This document shows positions 1 through 8,678 of a stretch of 52,852 bases of DNA, piece after piece. The position numbers were made by a program, and so were the translations under genes. Positions within the stretch are counted from its first letter, which is position 1; each line of letters opens with the position of its first letter. Source of the DNA: an uncultured Paraglaciecola sp. (GTDB lineage Bacteria > Pseudomonadota > Gammaproteobacteria > Enterobacterales > Alteromonadaceae); NCBI RefSeq assembly GCF_937123705.1, contig NZ_CAKZKO010000023.1, positions 1-52,852 of the forward strand, written 5' to 3'. The notes under the pieces were generated by a model. That model saw only the letters and a list, made by a program, of their open reading frames with translations. It had not been told where the DNA came from and did not search any database.

Positions 1-1
1 A

Positions 2-97
2 GATGAAGATTACGGATTTGTTTCCACTGGTGGCGGAGCAATGCTTGATTTCTTAGTCCAAGGAACACTTGCCGGTATTGATGTGGTAATTGATTAA
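2..97 (+). CDS. pgk: phosphoglycerate kinase, C-terminal fragment (cut by left edge)
   Basis: Only the last 31 codons are present; the reading frame is open from base 2 to a TAA at 95-97. The peptide contains VSTGGGAMLDFL followed by LAGIDVV, which matches the C-terminal ATP-binding glycine loop of phosphoglycerate kinase (family form STGGGA-x-LEFL...LPGI). The enzyme would convert 1,3-bisphosphoglycerate and ADP to 3-phosphoglycerate and ATP in the cytoplasm. The short C-terminus directly after the loop and the neighbouring RNase H look unlike gammaproteobacterial pgk surroundings (epd-pgk-fba). I infer that this piece belongs to the same foreign block as the RNase H and the end of recA. The call rests on one motif in a short fragment. 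Confidence 0.7.
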   Translation, partial: DEDYGFVSTGGGAMLDFLVQGTLAGIDVVID

Positions 98-99
98 AT

Positions 100-131
100 A
101 AAAAGTAGCACATGTATATGTACTACTTTTT
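100..131. terminator. bidirectional hairpin terminator
   Basis: AAAAAGTAG at 100-108 pairs with CTACTTTTT at 123-131, and the inner ACAT/ATGT extends the stem past one mismatch. A-tracts on one side and T-tracts on the other suit termination of both converging genes, the pgk fragment and the RNase H gene, whose stop codon lies inside the hairpin. Confidence 0.7.
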
Positions 132-876
132 ATTTACCTCCCGTATTATACCCCCACTCATTGAGGATCTCTTTTTCATGCTCAAGAGAAATAGCTTTTT
201 TAAACTTTGCTTTTTTACCTTTTACACGAGCCTCTGTTTCTGACCAGGTATTGTGACGTTCCAGTGCCCCATCAACAACAGAAAGGTAGCTGTATGCTTT
301 AGCCTTGCTGTGTGATTTCTTTTTCATTGCTTCATCATCAACTTCTACTTTAAAGATATTTTTAACACTATATCCATCATAGTTTCCTCTGTAGAGTTCT
401 ACGTCTTTTCCTTCAGCAAACCAGCGTGCAATATCATCCACTCGTTCGTTCCCAGCAATTCCAACGTGGCCTGGTACGTGATTCCATGTAATGCTATCAG
501 CCCCTCGTTCTTCAACTAAAGAATAGAGCGTTTCCCAATGAAAGCGGTTCTTAAGTTCTTCTCCGTCTTTCTTGGCCCAGTTATTTTTCTTCCAGCCATA
601 CATCCATTTAGTAGCTCCATTAATTGCATATGAAGAGTCAGTAAGAATGTGAACCGGCTGTTGGTTGTTAACCGCATAGGTGAGAGCTGCAACAATTGCC
701 CCTAACTCCATTTCGTTGTTAGTGGTAACTGCTTTTGATCCTCCAAGCTCAATGACCTCTCCTAGTTTTGATGATACAAGAACTGCCCCGTATCCGCCTG
801 GACCTGGGTTACCAAGCGAAGAGCCATCGGTAAAAATAAGGAGTGAATTTTCAATAGTATTTTGACTTATCTTCAT
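130..876 (-). CDS. rnhA: ribonuclease HI with C-terminal extension
   Basis: The product would cleave the RNA strand of RNA-DNA hybrids. The N-terminal ~150 residues carry the RNase HI core: FTDGSSLGNPGPGGYG (first catalytic Asp), NNEMELGA (Glu), LTDSSYAI (Asp) and HVPGHVGIAGNERVD (last acidic residue). About 100 further residues follow, rich in Lys and Glu, with the segment SYLSVVDGALERHNTW; E. coli RNase HI is only 155 residues, so this tail is extra. I recall such tailed RNase HI proteins mainly from Patescibacteria, which I cannot check here. I chose the ATG at 876, which begins MKISQNTIEN just before the domain. An upstream GTG at 924 would overlap the recA stop by one base and add 16 hydrophobic residues with no family match. 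No clear Shine-Dalgarno sequence precedes either start. The location next to recA, where recX is usual in gammaproteobacteria, is odd. Confidence 0.85.
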   Translation of the reverse strand: MKISQNTIENSLLIFTDGSSLGNPGPGGYGAVLVSSKLGEVIELGGSKAVTTNNEMELGAIVAALTYAVNNQQPVHILTDSSYAINGATKWMYGWKKNNWAKKDGEELKNRFHWETLYSLVEERGADSITWNHVPGHVGIAGNERVDDIARWFAEGKDVELYRGNYDGYSVKNIFKVEVDDEAMKKKSHSKAKAYSYLSVVDGALERHNTWSETEARVKGKKAKFKKAISLEHEKEILNEWGYNTGGK

Positions 877-923
877 GCAAACATCGTAACATACTGGTGG
901 ATATATGATATAAAAAACAACCA

Positions 924-1955
924 CTATTTGTGGTCGTCTTCTTTCATTGCTTTTCGAACTTCTTTTTCAAGTTGTTTCATTGTCTTATTTTCACTTTCTA
1001 GTTTCTTGCGTGCAGCGTCGTATCCTCTCCCTAGTTTAATCTCCTCTTCTCCTTCAAGCTTGCTGGGGTCAGCAGGGAGGTAGCTATATGAAGCACCGGC
1101 TTTTTCAACCATCTTATGGGTTACACCTAAATCAATCAGCTCACCATGGCTGTTGATCCCTTCACCATACATGATTTGGAATTCAGCTTGTTTGAAAGGA
1201 GGTGAAATTTTGTTTTTAACCACTTTCACGCGGGTTTCATTACCTACTATTTCATCACCGGCTTTAACGGCCCCCGTGCGGCGAATATCTAGACGTACCG
1301 AAGCATAAAACTTCAATGCATTACCACCAGTAGTGGTTTCTGGTGAGCCAAACATCACTCCAATCTTCATACGGATTTGGTTAATAAAAATCAACATAGT
1401 GTTTGATTGTTTTAAGTTACCCGTTAACTTACGCATGGCTTGGCTCATCATTCTGGCTGCCAGTCCCATGTGAGAATCACCAATATCCCCTTCAATCTCA
1501 GCTTTAGGTGTTAGCGCCGCAACCGAGTCGACTACTATCACATCCACCGCACCAGAGCGGGTTAACATGTCACAAATCTCTAGCGCTTGCTCGCCGGTAT
1601 CGGGCTGAGAAACCAAAAGTTCGTTTACATCTACACCAAGTTTTTCTGCATAGATAGGATCAAGCGCATGCTCGGCATCGATAAATGCACATACCTTACC
1701 GTTACGCTGCGCTTCGGCAATCACTTCTAAGGTTAAGGTGGTTTTACCGCTAGACTCTGGACCATAAATCTCAACAATACGGCCTAAAGGCAAGCCGCCT
1801 GCGCCAAGGGCTACATCTAAACCCAGAGAGCCCGTTGAAATAGTCTCAACGTCCATAGTTTTATTATCGCCCAACTTCATGATAGAGCCTTTACCGAATT
1901 GTTTTTCAATTTGGCCTAAGGCGGCGCTTAACGCTCTGTTTTTGTTGTCATCCAT
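924..1955 (-). CDS. recA: recombinase RecA, probably chimeric at its C-terminus
   Basis: RecA is the DNA-strand exchange ATPase and LexA coprotease. Residues 1 to about 270 are typical gammaproteobacterial RecA: Walker [10 protein letters not shown], the segment [17 protein letters not shown], Walker [11 protein letters not shown], loop [12 protein letters not shown] and the conserved [14 protein letters not shown]. After EKAGA the expected gammaproteobacterial sequence (WYSY-x-GDKIGQGKANA and an acidic tail) is missing. In its place come an insertion ([12 protein letters not shown]), then [12 protein letters not shown] and a short basic-acidic end, a pattern I associate with candidate-phylum RecA. 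Total length is 343, close to the family norm. The promoter carries an SOS box. The core call is certain; whether the end is biological or an assembly join is discussed in the findings. Confidence 0.95.
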   Translation of the reverse strand: MDDNKNRALSAALGQIEKQFGKGSIMKLGDNKTMDVETISTGSLGLDVALGAGGLPLGRIVEIYGPESSGKTTLTLEVIAEAQRNGKVCAFIDAEHALDPIYAEKLGVDVNELLVSQPDTGEQALEICDMLTRSGAVDVIVVDSVAALTPKAEIEGDIGDSHMGLAARMMSQAMRKLTGNLKQSNTMLIFINQIRMKIGVMFGSPETTTGGNALKFYASVRLDIRRTGAVKAGDEIVGNETRVKVVKNKISPPFKQAEFQIMYGEGINSHGELIDLGVTHKMVEKAGASYSYLPADPSKLEGEEEIKLGRGYDAARKKLESENKTMKQLEKEVRKAMKEDDHK

Positions 1956-2029
1956 CAGAATGTCCTTTGTGATTGTCTCGCATGAAGTGATTCACTTCAT
2001 TGCTATTTGATATACAGTAGTTGCTTTGA

Positions 2030-2057
2030 AGTATACTGTATGGTTATACAGTTACAA
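2030..2057 (-). promoter_or_regulatory. recA promoter with LexA (SOS) operator
   Basis: On the minus strand a -35 TTGTAA (2057-2052) and a -10 TATACT (2035-2030) are separated by 16 bases. The spacer is filled by CTGT-N8-ACAG (2036-2051), the LexA consensus. This is the same layout as the E. coli recA promoter, so LexA binding would block RNA polymerase directly. It indicates normal SOS control of recA. Confidence 0.88.
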
Positions 2058-2095
2058 GAAAAAATTGAAATTATTTGTCGCGCTATTAAAGTTGT

Positions 2096-2581
2096 TTATT
2101 TTGACAGCAACTTTAAAGTATTTGATAAAGCAAACTCAATGGCTTGCAATCTTATCCCATGTCGATCACCACTAAACAGATGTTTTTGGCTGATTTTTTC
2201 TCCTTGAACAAAAAATCCAAACCAAACGGTACCCACAGGCTTGTCGAGCGTACCACCACCTGGGCCAGCTACACCACTGATGGCAATTGCCACCTCAGCA
2301 TTTGCCTTCCTTGCCGCGCCAACCGCCATTGCTTCAACGGTAGCCGCCGATACCGCACCATAATCAATTAGTGTTTGCTCAGAAACACCTAATAGGGATT
2401 GTTTGGCGTCATTCGAGTAGGTGATAAAACCTTCTCTAAACCAAGCAGAGCTGCCAGCAGTAGTTGTAATAGCGAACCCTACTCCTCCTCCCGTGCATGA
2501 TTCAGCACAAGAAATTTGCCAACCTTTAGCCAAAAGTTCATGTCCTAACTGCTGTGCTAACTGGCTAATATTTTCATTCAA
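2096..2581 (-). CDS. pncC: nicotinamide-nucleotide amidase PncC (CinA C-terminal domain protein)
   Basis: A 161-residue stand-alone CinA C-terminal domain. PncC deamidates nicotinamide mononucleotide to nicotinate mononucleotide in pyridine nucleotide salvage. Visible motifs are SCAESCTGGGVG near residue 24, FITYSNDAKQSLLGV, a VSAATVEAMA helix and the signature GVAGPGGGTLDKPVGTVWFG, all standard for the family. Length fits the single-domain form, without the N-terminal MoaB-like domain of full CinA. It lies directly upstream of recA on the same strand, with about 140 bases between that hold the SOS promoter. The cinA/pncC-recA neighbourhood is common in gammaproteobacteria and supports this part of the window being native. 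Confidence 0.93.
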   Translation of the reverse strand: MNENISQLAQQLGHELLAKGWQISCAESCTGGGVGFAITTTAGSSAWFREGFITYSNDAKQSLLGVSEQTLIDYGAVSAATVEAMAVGAARKANAEVAIAISGVAGPGGGTLDKPVGTVWFGFFVQGEKISQKHLFSGDRHGIRLQAIEFALSNTLKLLSK

Positions 2582-2648
2582 TGGTTTTAAATCCTTATGA
2601 TTTTTTCTGGCATAAACACCAAGGCAGCCACTGTTACAAGCATTTGCA

Positions 2649-4640
2649 CTAATACCTGTTTTCTAAGAAGTGGGCATATTCCAATAATCGTTTATCCAAC
2701 TTGATTAAATGAGGATTATCACAAGAAGAAAATATAATATCGCTATGAATAGCTGATGTTACGGCTCGTAAAGACGGTCTCTCTAGTCCGTACTCTTTTT
2801 CAGCTTCTTTAGTGTATTTCGAGTTTTGATAACCTACATCGACTTGAGCAAACATCCCAGCTGAATCGCTTGACAGGTTTAGCCCAGTTTTTTCAAGACT
2901 CGCAGCCCAAGCTGGGGAGACATAGTATTTTTCAGTTGTTGAAGAATCAAAACTTTTTTTAGTGTATCCCCATCTATTTCTTATCTCTGTAACACTATTA
3001 AATTGGTAAGTTAGATCAACTGCATCATCGCCTAAACAGCCTTTGGCGTTAAGACTATAATCCATTAAATAACTCATAATAATAAAAGGCATCATAGACA
3101 TTCTATTTATTTGGCGGCGCATATCGCTAATTTTTTGACCTTTGAAAACCTTCCATAAGAATTGATGAGCTGCGTTTGCCTCATTTTCTAAGGTTCGTAC
3201 TAAAGGCTCTGCAAACAAAGCATCTAAGGTAATTAGTTGCCCAAAGTCACCATAATATATTGCGCTTAAATATTCACATGCTCCTTTGCTATTAATAAAG
3301 GGGTTCTGAGCTTTTTTCCCAGCACTTTCACAATAGTATCGATAATCATTTCGTTGTGTTTCTTCAGGGTGCCAGTTAAATGCATGATGCAAAAACTTAC
3401 GCATAGTAACTATTTGCGGTACTAAAAAGGAATGACTCGCTTGCGTTATATATGCAGCTGTTGGATTAGCACTCAATTGATATGAATCCAGTGGGGCATA
3501 GCCATACTCAGTAAAATAGGCGTTTCTAGTGTCTATGTCGGCGTCAGTCGCAAATTTTTCCAATAAAAATTTTATATCCATAAAAAGGTTATCGGTTGAG
3601 CGGTTTGGGTCAGATATACCAATTATTGGTTCTAACCAAGCGGTATAAGGAATAGGTACACATTGAAAACCATTGTTCGAAATAGGGCAATAGTTATGCG
3701 CAACAACAAAGCTCTCTACAAGATCATTAACATCGACTCCTAACAACTCCCCTCTCATTCCCCTAAGAGTATCGTGCGGCGCTAATTCTTTTGGTTTTGA
3801 CTGATATAAACTATCGCTGTTGTTTGATTTGTTAGTGGGTCGTACATATAAATTGGATTTAGATGAAAATGATTTATCCACCAAAGCAGTTAATGCCTGT
3901 TGAGATGGCTGAGAAAGTAATTTGTGCTGACGACTTAATTGAACGCATTGCTTTATATATTTTTCCTGAATAACTTCGATATTTGGTGTGGCTAACACAT
4001 GATTATTTTGCTCCATTTGTAATAAAGTGTCGGTAGCGGCAACAGCATTAGCACAGGCCAATGTACATTCAGTATTGTTAGCAGAGTGGCATACTTTTTG
4101 TTGCTTGTTAATTGGCTTAATCCACTGATAACTCGGCGAATTTTCGCGTGTTAAAGTAGTAGAACTAGAGCTCAACTGCAATTCTCTGTGGGTATCAGTT
4201 TCGGCTAACACGTACACCATGGAAGATTTTGCATCAGCTGTTGAATAAAACAAATCTTCGCCATTAAACAATAAGTGGGTAAATACTTCAGAGGTACGGC
4301 TTATTTCAGGGGACATAGTTGTAAATAGCGTGCATCCTGAATAGTCGACTCTGTATGCAGATAAGGCTTTTTTATACTCAGCCATGTCTCCTTTTTGAAC
4401 GGCATTTTTTACAGTATTTGCATGGGCACTTAATTTTCCGCACTTGGGCAAACATAACTTCTCTAACCCTTTTTGACATTTTTTAGGGACAATACTACTC
4501 AGTTGTATAAATTCCTGAAGATAAGCTTTCGAATCGACACTTTTGGCTGTATTTTGAACGGATGCTGAAGAAACTGCAGAAAAAACAACAAAAAATATAA
4601 AGAAACACTTTGATTTAATCACCGTACTTATCGCTGACAT
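2649..4640 (-). CDS. secreted cysteine-containing protein of unknown function
   Basis: I do not recognise this 663-residue protein. It starts with a signal peptide (hydrophobic FFIFFVVFSAVSS around residues 12-25, probable cleavage after SSA), so it should act in the periplasm or outside the cell. The mature part has at least ten cysteines, several in close pairs (KKCQKGLEKLCLPKCGK near residue 55, CHSANNTECTLACA near residue 185, YCPISNNGFQC near residue 318), consistent with disulfides. The C-terminal half is richer in aromatic residues and helix-like, with no transmembrane segment after the signal. No enzyme motif, heme-binding CxxCH or repeat was seen. It lies between pncC and tamB on the same strand; the 156-base gap to tamB argues for its own promoter. 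Confidence 0.7.
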   Translation of the reverse strand: MSAISTVIKSKCFFIFFVVFSAVSSASVQNTAKSVDSKAYLQEFIQLSSIVPKKCQKGLEKLCLPKCGKLSAHANTVKNAVQKGDMAEYKKALSAYRVDYSGCTLFTTMSPEISRTSEVFTHLLFNGEDLFYSTADAKSSMVYVLAETDTHRELQLSSSSTTLTRENSPSYQWIKPINKQQKVCHSANNTECTLACANAVAATDTLLQMEQNNHVLATPNIEVIQEKYIKQCVQLSRQHKLLSQPSQQALTALVDKSFSSKSNLYVRPTNKSNNSDSLYQSKPKELAPHDTLRGMRGELLGVDVNDLVESFVVAHNYCPISNNGFQCVPIPYTAWLEPIIGISDPNRSTDNLFMDIKFLLEKFATDADIDTRNAYFTEYGYAPLDSYQLSANPTAAYITQASHSFLVPQIVTMRKFLHHAFNWHPEETQRNDYRYYCESAGKKAQNPFINSKGACEYLSAIYYGDFGQLITLDALFAEPLVRTLENEANAAHQFLWKVFKGQKISDMRRQINRMSMMPFIIMSYLMDYSLNAKGCLGDDAVDLTYQFNSVTEIRNRWGYTKKSFDSSTTEKYYVSPAWAASLEKTGLNLSSDSAGMFAQVDVGYQNSKYTKEAEKEYGLERPSLRAVTSAIHSDIIFSSCDNPHLIKLDKRLLEYAHFLENRY

Positions 4641-4796
4641 ATGACATCCTTACTAATAACGCTCTACAGGTTCTAAATAAATTACCAAGATAATAAAATG
4701 CAAGCAAATAAAAGCCCTATATACCATTCTCCATAAATAAATGACCACTCAGAAAATGGCAGTTACACAGAAACTGTTACTGGCTCCAGTTAAGGT

Positions 4797-7700
4797 TTAT
4801 TCTTCTTTAACTTTTTTATTTTGACTGCCTTCGACGCTAAATTGGTAATAGATATCTATGGCATTACTTACGCCACTGACTGCTTCTAAGTAAAGTTTGG
4901 GTATTAATTGATAGCGAACAGCAACTTCTGAAATTGAATCAAAGACTCCGACGCCATATCTTAACTGTACGCCTGGAGCCAAGGTACCACTAAGGGAGAG
5001 CTGGGTTGCATCACCCTGCCCCGAGGTTTCAATTGTCACATCGTCAAAACCAATCTTATTGCCCACTTTACTAATAAGATTTTCACTTTTACCTAAACCT
5101 AATGACAATAAAGCATTTGTTAATACGGTATCTTGACTATCCCCGCTTGATTCCCCTAAACCGCGACCTGTTAGCATATAAGCCAACACTTGCTGTTGTT
5201 CCATTACCGGCTCAGAAAACACACTGACGTTAGGACTTTGGACTTCTCCTTCGACTTTTAGTCCAGCTATAACGCCATCAGCAGTTAAATCAGGATCGCG
5301 AATTGCTTCAATATTTAGGTAAGGTCTATCTATTACATTGGTAAATATAAGATCACCCTCTCGAATAAGGAGATTTTGCCCGTAAGCTTTGTAACGACCA
5401 TTGATCAGAGCAATTTCTCCACTACCAAAAATCTCATTGCTATTATTTTTTAATTTAAGGTTACCTCTTAAATCAGTTGTTAGTCCAAAGGCATCTAATT
5501 TCACCTGACCATTTCTCGATGGATCGACTTTTAGTAAAACATTGAGTGCTATTCGTTGAGGTATTGCATCTAACGGCGTTTGATTTTCAACTAAAATCAC
5601 ATCTTTAGAAGGTGAAATTGTATCCTTAGGTAACTCTTGTACTTTTATTCGGGCATAAGGAATAGTTATGTCACCGTTTAATTCTAAATTATTCGGCTCA
5701 AAACTAATGTCGATATTGGGGCTTACTTTGGCCTTAATGGTATTCTGATAATCAAATTCTAAAGCTTCGCCAGTAATTTGTAGGTTTCCTTTTAAGGTGG
5801 GAGTCCAAGTTAGGCTTCCTTGCAACTTGCCAACTCCATTTCCTAATTGATATGAGCCATCAAACTCAGCGCCTTCTCCAGCTAATACTACATTTTGTTC
5901 TACCGCACTTAACGAAACGGGTAACGATTCGTCTTTAATCGCACCATTAATAAGATTTAAATCCCCAGTTAACATTGGTGCGCTAAATGAACCGGAAACC
6001 TTCCCTTGGCCATTTATGATCCCCTGCAACACCTCCATTTTAGGAGCAAGAGCCTTAAAAGCTTGCAAATTTAAACGATTTATTAAAAAATCGCCTTCAA
6101 TTGGTCTATCGAAGGGATCAGAATATCCCCCAGCCAGCCCCTGCATTGTAGCTTTTACACTCCCAATTTTACTTCCCGACAAATTAATTTCAGCTAAGGT
6201 TCGTTCAGGCGTAAGTTGCAAGTTAAATAGGGTTTCGTCTAATTCCAAATTAAGATTACTTTTACCTGTTATATCCCAAACACCAGGGCTCAAACTAGCT
6301 TGTAGTTTGGCATTGGGTAACTCGTCTAAATCCCATTCTCCTGACGTTTTTAAATTTAATCGGCTTTTGGTTTTTATTTTAGGGATACTGGGTAACGAGC
6401 GATGAACCACAGATAACACATCAAACTCTTTAAGAGATAAATCCCACTCGGCAACATTTTGCTGTAATTTTGCTCGGTTAATACACAACTCGTTATTTCC
6501 GTGCTCCCAGCAATGCGGCGCTATTGCATACAAATTGTTTACCCAATCAGCTTTAATATTAAATGGTTGTTGCAAGGATAAATTAGCATACGAAGATTTA
6601 ATCTCCCCTGATAACCACTCGCCGTTCCAAGAAGTTTGAGCGAATTGTCCTTGAATACTTAAATTAACACTTGTACTTTGACCTGTTGTAACGATAGACA
6701 ATTGGTGTTTGTCAGCATGACCTTTTAACGATAGTTTGGCATTTTCAATTTGATTGTTGTTTCCCTGCAAACCAGATAACTCCAGCTCTAGGTCAATAGG
6801 TTTTTGATCATTCCATTTAAGGTTTCCTGTGCCTAAGGCATTTTTAACAAATACCTGCCATATTGATAAATCATTGCCCGCAAACTCATAATTGAATTCA
6901 GGTTGTTTAGTGTTTCCCGTTAAGCTTCCTTGCAACTTAATTGAACCGCCAAATTGCGGAATAGTGTTAGCTATATCGGGTGCAATTAATTCATATTCGA
7001 TATCAAACTGATTATGCTTAGAAATGCCACCATGTATTAAAAACTGATTATCGGCATTTTTTAAGGTTAAAGAACTAAGGTTTAGGCCTTGTTGTTGGTG
7101 ATAATCGATAACACCATTTATGGTTAATGGATAGTTTTGCCAATGCCCATTGATATCCAGCTTTGATATTTTTCCTTTCAAAATACCATTGTCATTCTCA
7201 ATTAGTGACGCTACCTCACCATTAATATCTGCTTGCCACGCTGGCCAATGAACACTTGGATCAATACCACTAATAGCTGTATTGCCATTCCATTCAATTG
7301 ACTCGGTGAATTTCAAGTGACCTTTACTTAACACCTTACCACCTAAAGTGTTTATTAAGAGCTTATCAAGCTCTAGCCTTTTATTTTGAGAGGTTGCGAT
7401 TGCATTTGCAGCAATATTCAATGTTGAATAAGGGAAGTTTTTACCCGCCAAACTCGTGTCTATTGCGATTTTGAGGTTTTCTAAATCGCCGCTAACTTCC
7501 ATTGTACCAATATCTGAATTCACTTCGGGCGAGCCTAAAGGCCATGACAATTTATGCCAATTAATTTTCCCTTTAATGGGTAACAACGGATTAGAAGGTT
7601 GCACCACAATATCTAAAACTAAGGTTAATGGGTCATCTTCAGAATTATCTAATTGCGTGTTTATAGATGCAGTATTTTCAGTCACTTTTGCTTGAAGCGA

Positions 7701-8678
7701 TAATGAATTGATATCTCCTTCAGAGCTAACCAAAATCTTAGCAGGAAGCTTTTCAACCCAATTAGTGTCCGCTTCAATAACCAATTCATGTTTTAAGGTT
7801 CCGTCTAGCAATAGACTGGCAGTTGCTAGAATTTGCCCTTGGGGGGCCTCTACAACCAATTCTCGCAATATTACTTTTTGGTTGTTGCCTGAAGCTTTCA
7901 AGTTAACTTTGTTAAGTGTAAGTTCTTCTTTACTTGCCAGTTTCACACTTATTTCATTCATATCAAAAGCCAGCATTTCGAAATGAAGAGGCAGGTGAAA
8001 TGGTACTTTTCTGATTGGTTGGTATTCCCATTTGGAAAAGTTAAATGGTTCTGAAAACCGCGAAGCGTTCTGCTCATCAGCCTCTAGAGTACGAACAGCT
8101 AACTGATTTAATTGCATTTCCTCTATTCTAAGAGTTTTATGAAAATCCAATTTCCCTGTTAATTTTTGCCAGGTTAAATGAGCTGTATCTTTGATGTTTA
8201 GCGCAAATTCATTTACTTCAATATATTGGATTGAAACCGGTATGGGTAAGGTTAAAATAGCAGTGGTTGGTTGATCTTGACCAGATGATTTTGGTTGAGC
8301 AACTTCAACTGTCGTTTTGTCCGTGCGTATAGATTCTATACAAACTTCAAAGCTCAACAAACATGCTGGGGTAATCGATAATCTAAGATTATTTATATTA
8401 ATTTTTGCGTCAGATTGTTGCCACGTTACAGAGGACAAATTCAAAGCCGAAAGCAAACTACCACTTTGGTATCTTATTGATAGTTGTTCATATAATTTAT
8501 CAGTCAGATTTAAGGTTGCCTTTGTACCCCATGGAGTCAGAATCGCACCAATCAATAAACTAAAAGTGATACTAAAAATGCACAAAACTCGGAAGATTTT
8601 AATAAAAAGTGTACCCAATGAACTTCTAACTCTTGATTGAGGAGCAGTGTTTTCTTCTTTAGCGGGATCGACACTCAT
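4797..8678 (-). CDS. tamB: translocation and assembly module inner-membrane subunit TamB
   Basis: A 1293-residue protein with one N-terminal transmembrane helix (about residues 24-47), a very long periplasmic stretch of repeating beta-strand segments typical of AsmA/TamB-type lipid-conduit proteins, and the conserved C-terminal DUF490 domain (features such as NVSVFSEPVMEQQQVLAYML and LSLSGTLAPGVQLRYGVGVF). Length fits the family (E. coli TamB is 1259 residues). TamB spans the periplasm and works with TamA in outer-membrane protein insertion and/or phospholipid transport. Its ATG overlaps the tamA stop by four bases (ATGA), so the two are translationally coupled. The start MSVDPAKEEN puts the helix at the expected place. 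Confidence 0.95.
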   Translation of the reverse strand: MSVDPAKEENTAPQSRVRSSLGTLFIKIFRVLCIFSITFSLLIGAILTPWGTKATLNLTDKLYEQLSIRYQSGSLLSALNLSSVTWQQSDAKININNLRLSITPACLLSFEVCIESIRTDKTTVEVAQPKSSGQDQPTTAILTLPIPVSIQYIEVNEFALNIKDTAHLTWQKLTGKLDFHKTLRIEEMQLNQLAVRTLEADEQNASRFSEPFNFSKWEYQPIRKVPFHLPLHFEMLAFDMNEISVKLASKEELTLNKVNLKASGNNQKVILRELVVEAPQGQILATASLLLDGTLKHELVIEADTNWVEKLPAKILVSSEGDINSLSLQAKVTENTASINTQLDNSEDDPLTLVLDIVVQPSNPLLPIKGKINWHKLSWPLGSPEVNSDIGTMEVSGDLENLKIAIDTSLAGKNFPYSTLNIAANAIATSQNKRLELDKLLINTLGGKVLSKGHLKFTESIEWNGNTAISGIDPSVHWPAWQADINGEVASLIENDNGILKGKISKLDINGHWQNYPLTINGVIDYHQQQGLNLSSLTLKNADNQFLIHGGISKHNQFDIEYELIAPDIANTIPQFGGSIKLQGSLTGNTKQPEFNYEFAGNDLSIWQVFVKNALGTGNLKWNDQKPIDLELELSGLQGNNNQIENAKLSLKGHADKHQLSIVTTGQSTSVNLSIQGQFAQTSWNGEWLSGEIKSSYANLSLQQPFNIKADWVNNLYAIAPHCWEHGNNELCINRAKLQQNVAEWDLSLKEFDVLSVVHRSLPSIPKIKTKSRLNLKTSGEWDLDELPNAKLQASLSPGVWDITGKSNLNLELDETLFNLQLTPERTLAEINLSGSKIGSVKATMQGLAGGYSDPFDRPIEGDFLINRLNLQAFKALAPKMEVLQGIINGQGKVSGSFSAPMLTGDLNLINGAIKDESLPVSLSAVEQNVVLAGEGAEFDGSYQLGNGVGKLQGSLTWTPTLKGNLQITGEALEFDYQNTIKAKVSPNIDISFEPNNLELNGDITIPYARIKVQELPKDTISPSKDVILVENQTPLDAIPQRIALNVLLKVDPSRNGQVKLDAFGLTTDLRGNLKLKNNSNEIFGSGEIALINGRYKAYGQNLLIREGDLIFTNVIDRPYLNIEAIRDPDLTADGVIAGLKVEGEVQSPNVSVFSEPVMEQQQVLAYMLTGRGLGESSGDSQDTVLTNALLSLGLGKSENLISKVGNKIGFDDVTIETSGQGDATQLSLSGTLAPGVQLRYGVGVFDSISEVAVRYQLIPKLYLEAVSGVSNAIDIYYQFSVEGSQNKKVKEE

